64,000 bases of DNA from Arthonia radiata. Its lineage: Eukaryota; Ascomycota; Arthoniomycetes; Arthoniales; Arthoniaceae. The stretch is taken from NCBI GenBank assembly GCA_002989075.1, contig PSQN01000011.1:395033-459032 (forward strand). Reading direction: 5' to 3'. The notes under the pieces are model-generated. The model saw only the letters and a program-made list of their open reading frames with translations, did no database searches and was not told where the DNA came from. The translations under genes and the position numbers were made by a program. Every line of letters begins with the position of its first letter. Position 1 is the first letter of the stretch. Of the stretch, positions 10,857-21,366 are shown one piece after another.

Positions 10857-13339
10857 CTACTCTTGAGGAGTCGGCCTGGGCCTGGGGTCGCAGTCACAAT
10901 CCGTATCGCCCCAGCTCCACCAGTCGTGATACGCAAGTCGACGGAACGTGCTGTGCGTGGCGATCTCCTTGGCTTGCTTCTCCTCTTTGAGCTTCTGAGC
11001 CGTCTCGGCTCGCGAGACTCGGCGACCGCGGCTCCACTGGGCGTCTCGGACTCGTTCTCTGTGGTTGGATGTTAGCAGCGCTCGACAATGTCAGTGATAC
11101 AACAGTAGAAACTTACGAGAGGTAGATGTACTGGCCAAAGTCTGGCAGTCGACCCGTCCAAGCCCGAGTCTTTTCGAAGGCGTATTCGTGATCTGGCATC
11201 ACGAAGGCGGGGAAGATCACTGCTGGCTCTTCAGCCAGGACCTCAACCTGAGACATTGTTAGCTTTCTCGGTTTTTCGTGCATGAGGAGTGGCCTATGAC
11301 TTACGATGTTCTTCACATCCGACTCGTCGAAAGCGCCCTTGAAGTCCGCACCGCTCCATTGGGAAGGTCCATTGGTCGTACGCTGCACACGATGTGCGCG
11401 GCAGATAAACGCCACGGTCACAGCGGCTGCAACCTCTTCACCGCATACCAACGCCAGCCCTTTGAAGCTCCTAGCGACCTCCTTGCTCACTCTCGGTTCG
11501 ATAGAGGCGCTTTTTTTGAATTCGCGGTCATGATCTTCATGATTGGCACGGGTACGCCCAACTCCGGCCACCTTCCAGTACGTGGTGCACCACAGCGCGA
11601 GGTGCGATCGTATACCCGCCAAAAGCAAGTCCTGAAAGCCTACAGACTTATACCCGCTAATCACGCCGAATGCCGGATACTCGAACGAATAAGTATCGGA
11701 GCGCAGGTCAGGCGGCCCGATCAATCTGCACAGATCCGGGACGTTGTAGGCCTCGAAGTGCAACTTTCCACCGTGGGCGGCGTCGTACTGTTCGCGGTCA
11801 AGTATGGCGATACGGATGTCGTCGCGGCCGAGGCTGCGAAAGTAATTGGCATATGCTAAAGCAAAGGCGAAAGAGGGCGTCCAAGAGGTGAAGATCGTGT
11901 CTCTATGACGCTGGCCACGGAGATGGTTGCTCACGATTTCGCGAAGTTTGGGGACAGGAACATCGTAGAGGCGACGCGGACCGCCGCCTTTGAAGAACTG
12001 TGTCTCTTTGGATGCGTAGGCATGGGGGACCTGTGGGTCGGTGTTAACGGACCGTTGTGATGATGGACGATAGGAGACTCACCATGCGGTGCTTGCAATT
12101 CAATGAACAGTCATTGATAGCATTGCCGCCAGAGTGGGGGCAATATACGCGGTATAGGTTCGTTGGTGTTGCCCGTCGAATATCTTTGAGGTCGGCGATC
12201 CGAGCTTTCTGTGGGGGAGTGTATGTCAGCAAGCAGGGCAGAGGATTGGTGAAAAGGTTTTGAAGACCTACCGTCCAACCCTCGGCCTCCTCCGCCGCGG
12301 CTATATCTGTCGCAGCCTCAGCTGCAGCCTCCTTTTGCGCTCTAGCGGCGGCCTCTTTCGCTTTCATCCAGAGCCGGGCTTGCTCTGTGATGATTTCTTT
12401 CTTCTCTGCGTCCATGTCGGCTTTCATCTTCGCCGCCAGCTTCTGTTGCTGCAGTTTCTCCTGCGTCATCGCAGCATTGTCCCAAACGCGTTGCTTTTTC
12501 CCCGCCTTCGAAGCTTCCTGCTTCTCGTCTTCCTCCAAGTCCCGCTTCTGGTACAAAAGGCTGGATACTGGTGGCGGCGTACATGCCATAGCGTATTCTG
12601 CGAGCGGGCCGAGGGGCTTCTGCTCGTCTACAGGCTTCCTCTCTTCGACCGACCAGAGTTGTCTGCGTTCTGTGTCGAGTCGATGGGGTCCTCCAAGCCA
12701 CTTGTCACCGTGAAGGTACCACCCCTGTCGCTGCGCGTGTTCAGGCGAGTCGCAGAGTGGAGGGAGCATGAACACGTTCAAGCCATCGAAGTTCGCCCGC
12801 TTATGAGCCGAGATTGTCATACGCTTGAATTTCTCTGGCGTGAGAACGTCTGAGTCTAGCTCAAGGCCGCCGAAAGCTTCGGGGAGCAGTGCCGGAGACT
12901 GAGGCTTTGCATCGACCACTTTACCGCCAGCGGCCTTATAAGCGGCGGCGTACTCCGCGGCACCTGCGAGACTGTCGATGCGTACAATTGGACCGAGTTC
13001 GGCGGCACCCAAATTCGCAACGGCGTGAGCGCGGGAATCGCCCTCGCTTCTCTTGAGCATGTTTTCGTACGCAGCCTTGTTGACTGAGTTGATGGCCGCG
13101 TTGATCTGTTTCCGCGCTTCCTCCGGATCAGGTACAACCCGGTGGACTTCCTTAGGCTCGGCTTGATTTGGAGCGATTCCAGTTCCATCGAGCGCGTCGG
13201 CGAGGATCATCCTACTGACTCCACCAAAGACTCGTCGAGCCTTACGAGCACCTTCTGCTGCGCCCTCTACTATAGGGTCGAGGTACTTGCGTTTATTAGA
13301 AGGTGTTTGAGGCAATTCATCGGCGTGTGGTGGTGACAT
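10857..13339 (-). CDS. DUF7587-like protein, paralogue B with long N-terminal extension
   Basis: Exons are 12272-13339, 12083-12208, 11305-12030, 11117-11247 and 10857-11058, giving 750 aa. Intron sizes are 63, 52, 57 and 58 bp. The last two contain perfect GCTAAC branch sites, and the first and third are in-frame without stops, so a naive ORF reading would retain them. Residues 1-356 are a paralogue-specific region with a basic start (NKRKYLDP) and a strongly charged Lys/Glu/Ala helix near 290-356 that is probably a coiled coil. The DUF7587 core follows (LYRVY at about residue 372, FTSWTPS further on, EYPAFG later). The tail has WWSWGDTDCDC. Compared with A it has one additional intron, between HRM and VPHAY. 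No secretion signal is seen. The function is unknown; an ADP-ribosyltransferase-like fold is only a hypothesis. Confidence 0.82.
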
Positions 13340-14534
13340 TGTGATATTGTTTCAAAGACGTCGAGGAAACTAGGCGAGCTGGGTTGTGACGAGTCGGGGG
13401 AAGGGTTGAGCCGAGGAATCGTTCGCGGCGACGACGATTAGAAGGGTGGACGGAGAAGATTGACAGAAGACTGTAGTTAGAGACAAAGTTTGGACGGTGG
13501 ACTTGACAACAGAGTTGATGTCGTTCGTGACGGAATCGAGTTGGAGTTGTGGAAGACTTGAGAGTAAGTCTTGAAGATATGGATCTCAGAAAAGTTGTCA
13601 AAAGGAGCAGCGCCTGGCGATCGATGTCATGAGCCCGAGAGATGCAGGCGGAGGTGCCATCTTCTTGGCATGCGCGTCGAAATTACAACGCTAGTCCAAA
13701 ACAAGGAACAGAGGTGGCGGATACGAGGTAGGTGAAGTGTTTGCTCAAGCGTGACGCGGCTCTGAGCTATCCTCTGAAGCGAACCTGGACTTAGCTTGCT
13801 CATGAATACACCGGCCGGACTATGTAGTACTTGTCAGTGTGGGTATATACTTGGGTTGACTTCGCTCTATAAAGATGTCAACTGTATTTATATAATCGAC
13901 AAAGGAGGGAGAGAAAGAGGGATATGAGGGAAACAATGGGGAAAGAGAGAAATATGGAGAGACCTGTGGCCTTTTCAATATTCTCGACGAGGTTGTGCGT
14001 GGACGAGGTTGAGACATCCCTGTCTTGCTGCAAACGCATGCGGCTCGTATCCATGGATGAGCATTTCCAGATCTCGGGTGGCTACAGCAGCGTGGTCATC
14101 GACATGTCTCACTCCGGAAGAATGTGGCGCTCACAGCGCAGGCGAAACTTTCTCACTCTGCTCCGTGGGCAGCGTGTGCGCCGTGAGCTGCAACGGGTCC
14201 TTTGCAGTGAGTTGAAAATTCGCCGACCTATTATGCACTGTGTGAGCATAGAAAGCCAGCAGGACAGTAGCCTCTGACGCTGACAAGGAGCTAACGCTAA
14301 AAGCATGAAGATTAGTGACAAATGCGAAGGCTTCGCAGAAGGTTAGGGGGGGAGGGGCAAGGATCAACACAATCTGAAGGCTCATGATTTCAATTGGGTA
14401 TACAAACAGACAAGAATCAGAGCACGCGCACTGTCCAAGCCACAGAGAACAGAACACGCCTAAAGCGCTGCACCGACGCTTCCGGGCGGCCATGGTCACC
14501 TTCACTGGCTCTACTTTCAGCCGGCTACGCTTTG
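13340..14534. other. Intergenic region upstream of paralogue B
   Basis: This holds the 5' flank of paralogue B and the 3' flank of the next minus-strand gene. A pyrimidine-rich stretch at 13880-13960 (minus-strand sense) resembles a fungal core promoter. A 138-codon minus-strand frame (14131-14547) overlaps the end of the neighbouring gene, has no recognisable domain, and is treated as non-coding. Nothing else supportable. Confidence 0.5.
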
Positions 14535-15651
14535 TCATGGAGTCCATCGCCTGGCCCCTGGTAGGCGCTGCCGCCCGTATATCTCTGGCGATCGTAAGTA
14601 GAGCGCACAGATCCGAGTCGCTGTGTCGCGACGAGAGATGCCCTGCAACTGCGCGCGGTTAGAGACGGCGAGTGTGGGATTGTTGCGCTCCCAATCGGAG
14701 ACGTTGGCCCGGTCATCGCCATTCTTGGTGTAGCGATTGAGTAGGTAGTCGAAATGGTCAAATGGAATGTCCTGTAGGCCAAGAAACAGGATGTGGCAGT
14801 TCGTCGAGATAACGTGGCTGATATTCGCGACGAGATCGCGAAACTTTGGATGATTGAACCAGGTGAGCATCTGAGGCTCGGGTGTATGGCCGGGGTGCCA
14901 CCAGTTGCCCTTGTAGTTGACGGTCAAACAAGTAACGTGCTTGAAAATGTGCTGAAGAGACCATATGGAGTGGTCTCGAACAATGTAGGACCTCCAAAAA
15001 GCTGTGTAGGAGTCTGCATCCGCATGGAAATCTACGTGATCGACGAGGTGCACTAATTTCTGGTCTGCGAGACTGTAATAAAAGACACAGGCGTCCGACG
15101 GGTGGTGGAACGAGAAGCGGTTTTCGGCGTAAAGAACGACTCCGGCCTCCTCGTGAATTTGTTTGCATGTGGCTAACAAGGCTGGGGCGAGGCCATGTTG
15201 GAAGCCGTAAGTCGGCCAATGAAACCTCGGGTTGTTGTTCGATGAGTTGCTGAGCACAATGTCAGCTCATGCATGGTATGTTGTGTCCGAAGTGACGAGT
15301 ATCTGCGACAGCACCCAAGAGCTTTTCAGGGTTTTTGCGGCGCTTGCGCGGTGAAGGGCACGCTCCATTGCTTTCAGACTCACCTGGTCAGCACAAGCTG
15401 GCTACAAAGGGGTCAGCATCACAAATTGAGGAAAAGACACGGAAAGTGTTGGCTTACTAGATTTGCTTGCGGATCTCGAAGGGCAACTTGAGGAAACCCT
15501 GGCGCTGGAGGACCACTTTGCCGTACAGATGCGAATCGAAAAATTCGATGTCTGGAACACTTGACTCTACCTGGACCGGAATCTTCGGGTCTGGAGATTC
15601 GGTCGTGGCGGTCTCCTCGTTCAATGTTACTACTGAAGTGGACTCACTCAT
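14535..15651 (-). CDS. DUF7730/2EXR-like (F-box-like) protein
   Basis: This belongs to the large Pezizomycotina family whose members begin with an F-box-like FLKLPFEIRKQIY segment and carry LLxTCKQIHEEAGxVLY. Exons are 15458-15651, an 18-nt microexon 15384-15401, and 14535-15249, encoding 308 aa. Introns are 56 and 134 bp. The phase-2 junctions rebuild the continuous motif KQIYQLVLTS. The N-terminal 35 residues are acidic and Ser/Thr-rich. No catalytic motif is visible. Members are annotated as F-box or 2EXR-domain proteins of unknown role, and family expansion is common. The long intron 2 contains other GT/AG pairs, so alternative splicing is possible. The extreme C-terminus is arginine-rich and its frame is not confirmed by conservation. 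Confidence 0.78.
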
Positions 15652-16371
15652 GATGGGAAGGAGCGACTTAAACTGGCAGAAGCAGGTAAGAGGTGAGGAT
15701 TGAAGGCAAGTCGGCGTTGATGAGAATGGCGCCGGATCCCCGTGACTAGCTCACTAGCACACTAGCACACTAGTCTCCGTCGGCCCCAAGGTGCGTCATT
15801 CTCAGGTCCCGATGCCGGGCTCATTGCCTTGACATTCACACTCACCCACGCCGGAGTGCTTTTTCTACAATTGACCCGCTCTTCACGACTGCCGTCAATA
15901 GTAAACAGACGTTCGTATCAATCCCCACCATGTATCGCTGCGACGTACGAGGTCGGTGAACGGAACGTACGGCGGGGTCGGCAACACCCTCCAGGGCAAT
16001 GGACGGATGTGGCATAGCTCGACCCATTGGTGTTCCGAGTCCACGTCTTGGACCTCTCTTGAACGCGCCCTGACTTGATGATGGACATCTCCAGCGACCT
16101 TTTGCGCGTAGACTGTATCAATCTGGATCAGCAACTCTTGAGATCTGTGTTGTTTCTCTGACATTCATTTCATCACCTACAATCCCTTTGTTCTTCCAAT
16201 CTGCGCTCATCTTCACCCATCTTTAGCTCCTCCCATCGCACTCATGCTCTATTCTTATTCATTGATGTGATTGACGCTTCGATACCTCAGCGGCTTTACA
16301 CAGCCTAGCAGTAGCACAGAATACTCAACCTCCGTGTCGGCGCTCTTTACCCGCGCTTCCCTCACTCCGAC
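15652..16371. other. Divergent promoter region between the DUF7730-like gene and SAP18
   Basis: The region lies between two divergent start codons and should hold both promoters. A short array of CACTAG-type units (about 15742-15775) stands out next to the DUF7730-like gene. The stretch 16150-16330 is CT-rich in the plus sense, typical of a fungal 5' UTR and promoter for SAP18. The weak 89-aa candidate lies inside. Confidence 0.5.
15895..16164 (-). CDS. Small hypothetical protein, 89 aa (weak candidate)
   Basis: A single-exon frame starts at an ATG about 200 bp upstream of, and divergent from, the SAP18 start. The composition is protein-like, with a helical N-terminal half and a Trp/Pro-rich C-terminal half (PLPWRVLPTPPYVPF), but I recognise no family. 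It could equally be chance reading of the SAP18 promoter region. Confidence 0.28.
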   Translation of the reverse strand: MSEKQHRSQELLIQIDTVYAQKVAGDVHHQVRARSREVQDVDSEHQWVELCHIRPLPWRVLPTPPYVPFTDLVRRSDTWWGLIRTSVYY

Positions 16372-17187
16372 ATGTCTTCCACGACAACGAGACTCGACCG
16401 TCAATCTACCACGCCCTTCCTTCTCAGACTTTTCTACAAAGTACACAACTTTCACGCGTATGTCAGTCCTCCATCATCGTATCAACACCTCTCACAGCGC
16501 TGAGTCCGTACGGAAATGAGCTGACCAGATCCTGCCAACAGCATCGATGATTTCACTCCCAACCGACAACCTTCGCAATATCTACAGATCTACACATGGC
16601 CAAATGCATCATTAATGGAATTGACAAGTCTGCTCACCTCCACATTACCGGACCTTTTCGAGTCCACCCCGGCGGGTCACCGCATCGTCTTCCGACTCGT
16701 CTTCCCGGACATGCGCACACCACCTCGGACGCCAGACGCGCCTGGAAGATACACATCAAAAGACATGGGCAGCGTCGTGGTTGGATCACGCGTAGCTGCG
16801 CAAAACGGCGCAACAAATGGCGAGGTGAGAAATGAAATCGAAGACGACTCGGATCAAACCCTTCAAGATTTCAAATTCGTGGTCGGAGACTGGATCGGCT
16901 GTGTGATAATCCCGCCGTTGGCGAATGGCGAAGTTGCGCCGGCCCCGCCGTCAGTAGGTCCGCCTCGAGGTGGTTATGGTGGACCACCTCCGCGAAGCTT
17001 TGGTGGCGGTCGAGGACCAAGAGAAAACGGCTTCTATGATCGGGGAGGGCGGGGCGGAAGCTTCAATGGTCCCACTCGCGATAACACAGTGCCAGCGGGT
17101 GAGTGGAGGCGCGGGGAGCGCGTGCCTGAGGGCCCGAGTTTCCGGGGCGGCGGCGGCGGCTATGGACGAGGGCGTGGGCGTTGGTGA
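16372..17187 (+). CDS. SAP18: Sin3-associated polypeptide SAP18 family protein
   Basis: SAP18 is a ubiquitin-like-fold subunit of the Sin3-HDAC corepressor and of the ASAP/PSAP splicing complexes. Exons are 16372-16457 and 16542-17187, with an 84-bp intron (GTATGT...GCTGACC...CAACAG, phase 2), giving 243 aa. Family landmarks in order are TPFLLRLFY, then F.P.R.PSQYLQIYTWP.A.L.ELTSLL, then HRIVFRLVFPD, then G.VVVGSR and FVVGDWIGCVIIPP. The last ~75 residues are an added Gly/Arg/Pro-rich tail with several RGG and GGYG motifs, which human SAP18 lacks. Such RGG tails usually bind RNA, and many fungal SAP18-like proteins carry them. The start ATG has a good context (CGACATGTC). Confidence 0.9.
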
Positions 17188-17765
17188 CAATATCCCATCA
17201 CGCGCACTCTTATCAACGAGCTCACTCACATGTCGTACAACACGAAGTGTGGTGGCCGTGTTAAGAAAATGCACATTGATAGATTTGTGCTACTGGCAGA
17301 ATCACCGCCCGATAGACGACAGTACCAACACTTAACGAAAACTCGGCATCTATGTGTAAGTAGAAAGCTATATTCGTATTGATACCCATATTAGATAAAA
17401 GAAGGCATCTGTTGGAGCACTGAGCATTTTCGTCTCGTTTGGGTCCCCAGGTCCACTCAACGAGCTCCTGGAAGCGCTACGCACATCCCATAAGCCATTA
17501 TGCATTCAGTCATCCCTTTTGTGCTCCTATGAGCCGTCTTGTACAGAGAACCATGCTTATGAGACTCTGAGGTCCCTTCAAGCAGATTACAAAATGATGG
17601 GCGTCACCCTCAATCTTAGAGAAATGTAAGATGGCTGAAGTGGGACACACCTCACTTCTCCAAATTAGCTTCGTCCAGTGTGCATCCCGTCGCCAACATC
17701 GACCGCGTCCATCTACTCGTCCTTTTTCTTCCTTCTCCCAGTTCACCCTCGCAACGTCAGCAATC
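17188..17765. other. Intergenic region SAP18 - SRA gene
   Basis: This 578-bp stretch holds the SAP18 3' flank and the promoter of the next plus-strand gene. The segment 17690-17760 is pyrimidine-rich. No RNA gene or repeat is recognised. Confidence 0.5.
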
Positions 17766-20223
17766 ATGTCGACGAATCCAATCACTGCGAAGAGTAAGTC
17801 AACCCTTTTCTATTGTCGGCGTCGTCCGCCACACCTTGTCGTTACACGGTGGAGCGCAGTCGCACGTTCCTTAAGAATTGCTGCGCTTGTCCACAGCAGC
17901 TTTCTCCCCTCTTCTCAATCAAGAACACGCAGAAGCCTCTGCCTGTCGTTGTCGACCCCGACACGACAGGGCAGTAGCGAACGATCAGAGCCTCAGCAAC
18001 CTGCAAGGGTTGCCGGTGTCTGCTCAACGCCTCGTCATCTCGTCGTCGCCGCTTGGGCGTCACTACGGTGATGATCAACGCTATTTCGATGACTGGCTGT
18101 CGCTGTTGGTGATCGTCAAAGGCGTCCATGGAGAAGTTCAGCATTGCCCTGCCCTCTCTAGTGTCTGCTCCGCACTCCTTTACTTCATCACCGCTGCTTG
18201 AGTGGCTTTGTGGTGATGTGCATGCCTATTCCGTGGGCTGGCTGCTGCTGTCATGCATTGGCACTGGACGTCCATGATGTGCAGCGCTCTCCATCCCTTT
18301 GCAGTGTCAGCACAAGCATTCGAGTCCGACAGCGCCACCATTTTGGTGTCAGCAAACACTCTTTCGAGAGCTGCTGCGCTGCTGGCATCAAGACCAGGCT
18401 TTGTCACCGCTAAAGAGCGTCATCGTCAGAGAGACTGCGGTGCTCCACGTTGCTTGTTATACCCGGCGTAGCGCAATCACCTTGTTTGATGGTGGTCATC
18501 TTCACATTGACCTTACTCTCAAGCAACGAAGCTGACTCAGAGTTCTTTCTAGAGACCGAATGCTTGCGCAAGCGCGTCATCGTCCGCAGCGCCTTCCTGG
18601 CGCACTCCGCTCCCAAGGAAGGCACGACCAAGCCGAAGCTCAGCTTCGCTCGCGCCTGCCGCGAGCTCAAGAACCTGCATCATGTCCAGCTTTACGCGGA
18701 GCACTCGACCTTCCTACTCATCTCTGATCTCGAGATTCTCGAACTCTCTCAGAAACTCTCGATCGCAGCCATGCCAGACCGCAAGTACCAGCTGAACCTC
18801 ATCGAGAATGAGCTGCGTGTTCGTGCCGCTCGCATCAGAGATGATCTGATCCCTGGGTGAGCTGTCCCTCTCACTGTCATAGCTGCTCCTCACTGACGAC
18901 GTTCTCTAGCCGCCACCTCGATGACGAAACCTCCATCGACAATCTCATAGAACTCTTCAAGCGCCTCGCAGCCGTCAGACTCGACAAAAGCATACTCCGA
19001 ACCAGCCGAATCCATCTAGCTGTCCTCGAGATACAAGATCATGCAGCAAAATGGCCACAGGAGCTTCTTAAAGAGACGCAGACACTGGTACAGAAATGGA
19101 CGATTGAGTACGGTGACGTGAAGAACATCGGCGTGGAGCTCTACGGGCCTGGTGGGCGTCTCTACGGTGTTGCAAAGCCTGAGGATACAGCCTGGCACTC
19201 TCTTGCGAATAAATGGGAGAGTGATCGTAGTGTGACGGTCAGCCCAGAAGTAGCGCATTCAACTGGCAACTTAGGCTTCAATGCAGGAGCGTGAGTGGTG
19301 CCTCTGTGCCCTTCCAAATTCCGCTCTTTGCGCTGACGCCGGCAGATGGTGGATCCACACAGCCTTCGCCTACCATGACGGCATCATATCCAGCGCTGAT
19401 CCCAAGGGTGGCCTCTCATTTGATAGCGAAGGCTGCTATGCTCTGGTTCTTACCGAGCTCGACACTGTCATCGAGCATAATAGCTCTAGCTTCACGTACA
19501 CTATTCGCCACAATGAGCCTGGCTGGCCGCGTCTGCTGAACACCTTTCTGCCGGACAAGCAGCCAATCCGCGTGCTGAGAGCCGCTACACTGAAGAGCAT
19601 CCTCAAGCCTGCGTATGGGGTGCGATACGATGGTTTGTAAGTTCAAGCCTCCGGCGCTGCACAAACTTCAACCTTTCCATAACCCTTGACCTACTACGCG
19701 CATGCTCCGCTTTTTGAGAGCTGGCCCATATGCTGACCCATGTTTGAAATCAGGTACAAAATCATCCACTGGTCTCACAAGCTCGTCGAAGGGACCTACA
19801 TACAGATGGTGACCTTGCTGCGCGACGGCGACCCGCCCCAGCCGTCCGTGCGCACTGTCCTCAAATCTCCCAAGGCTGCCGACGTGGATGACGCGCTGGA
19901 GTTTGCAGAGCTCCGCAAGGCAGTTCTGGGCGCGCAGTCCGCTCGCCGCTCGCCCGCCTCGGTCGGGTAAGTCATCACCTTTTCAAGCATCGCAGCATAC
20001 TAACGAGCATGCCAGCACCAGCTCCGACGACTCCTCCCCGGCCCTTAGGAGGAGTCCGGGCGCGCTCAACCTGCGCGAGCGTGCCCGCGAGGCGGCGGCG
20101 CCTGCGGTGAGTGGGGACGAGGAGGCGATGGTGGAGATGCGGGGGTTTGAGTTTCCGGCTGGGGGTGATGGCCTGGCCGTGGCGAGGAAGATGCCCGGCT
20201 TGTGGAGTGGGGAGCGGTTGTAG
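17766..20223 (+). CDS. SRA/YDG-domain protein (5' exons uncertain)
   Basis: The SRA (SET and RING associated) or YDG domain flips out and reads methylated cytosine in UHRF1 and plant SUVH proteins. Well-supported exons are (upstream limit)-18856, 18910-19290, 19346-19636, 19754-19966 and 20016-20223. Their introns are 53, 55, 117 and 49 bp, each with a CTGAC/CTAAC-type branch site. They join in phase to give FNAGAWWIHTAFAYHDGI, then an SRA-like IRVLRA, then the diagnostic GVRYDGLYKI spanning the third of these junctions. The N-terminal half is helical. The C-terminus is Ser/Arg-rich. The gene may start at ATG 18489 (486 aa). It may instead start at 17766 (MSTNPITAK, followed by a perfect GTAAGTC) through one or two further exons between 17895 and 18420 that I cannot resolve. 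No SET or RING domain is visible. Confidence 0.75.
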
Positions 20224-21197
20224 AGCGTGGGGTGGGGATGTGGCGGGGTGAGAGAACCTGTAATGTGGTGGTGCGAGTAAGAATAAGTATGTATTAACAA
20301 AATGCATGCCCGCCTGTGGGCTGGATGATATTGTGTCTTTTTGTTAGCATTTCCCATGTTGTAAATGTGGTGTTTTGCGTGGTTGTTTGCTTGCGCCATC
20401 TTCCATGCTTGCAATAACCTAACGTTTTACTGTTTGATTCATGCTGCTTCGATATGCTACTGCACAGCAAATCAGCAGGATACAAGGGTTCTAGAAGTAC
20501 CTGTCATTCCATGTAATCCGCTGGCGTACGCCTCTATACCTTATTCTCAGGACCTTGGGCTCAAATCGTACACGCTGTTACTCCAATCAATGATCTCTGA
20601 TACGCCGTAGCAAAACAGCAGGTTATGTATACTCCAGACAAGTTTCAAAATGTATCTGACGCGCCGGCGTCATCTTACATATCTAGTTTCGGGGCCTCAT
20701 GCAGATATCGTCTACGCTGCTCCCTAATGCTCATGATTCTTCTGATCCTGCTACTGTCGAGCAAAAGGCATGGTTTATCTACCGACAGATACGCGGCAAG
20801 CGATGTGTAATACGACGGTGTCTGGGAGTAATTATTGCTTTGAGGTATTTATGTTGACGTTGTATATGCTGCTGCTTTTCTGTGCTCGTTCTTGTGCCGT
20901 CGCTAGTCTCGAGCAAAGGAGCGGGTGAAGTTTACTCAGCATGCGCTGAAAATATGTGTGATACGCCGACGTCAAGCAGTACGTGTGGCTCTCAAGTGCT
21001 CGTGGTGGTATCGTGCACGCTGTTCTTTTCGCGAAGGATGATTATCAAGCTTGTGGTTTTTTTGTGCAAAGGGCATGGTATGTTTTCTCTTTAATCCGTT
21101 CAAAAATTCAATTCGTACGCGCTGATGTTCATATCTACTTCTACAACTGACACGCTGGCCTTTCTCATTTGGAAAGTTCAGCTACACTACGAAGGGC
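20224..21197. other. Intergenic region, no gene recognised
   Basis: Nearly 1 kb between the SRA gene stop and the tRNA pair. It has moderately AT-rich, low-information sequence with only short frames and no recognisable motif. Confidence 0.5.
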
Positions 21198-21210
21198 AAA
21201 AAGACAAAAA
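21198..21210 (-). terminator. RNA polymerase III terminator of the tRNA pair
   Basis: Two runs of five T on the minus strand (21206-21210 and 21198-21202) begin 6 bp after the 3' end of the downstream tRNA. This is the normal signal for Pol III release. Confidence 0.8.
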
Positions 21211-21216
21211 GAAATG

Positions 21217-21363
21217 TGGCTCCCAGGGGACTTGAACCCCTATCTTCTCGTGCGTGCTGTGCCATACACCCTCCCAGAGGCGAATCCCAAGGCACGTGGC
21301 CAAGGCACCCTGGTCTGGTGTTAACGGTCCAACCGAGATGTGCTACCATTGCACCACGGAGCC
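21217..21363 (-). tRNA. tRNA gene with ~74-nt intron, probable tRNA-Pro(TGG)
   Basis: A cloverleaf folds on the minus strand. The acceptor GGCTCCG pairs with GGGAGCC (six pairs and a G/G mismatch at position 7-66). The D-arm is GTGC/GCAC. The anticodon stem is TCTCG/CGAGA. The T-arm is AGGGG TTCAAGT CCCCT, with the B box GGTTCAAGTCC. The anticodon loop reads TGG at positions 34-36 and is interrupted after position 37 by an intron of about 74 nt that contains CCA, complementary to the anticodon. The same TCTCG/CGAGA stem occurs in yeast tRNA-Pro. The isotype is inferred from the loop alone and position 32 is an unusual G. The second tRNA gene ends 3 bp upstream. Confidence 0.72.
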
Positions 21364-21366
21364 GAA

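Noticed and set aside
11278-11859. 193-codon plus-strand frame
   Set aside because: It lies antisense to the conserved core exon of paralogue B, which has homology and good splice sites.
12260-12853. 197-codon plus-strand frame
   Set aside because: Antisense shadow of the long first exon of paralogue B.
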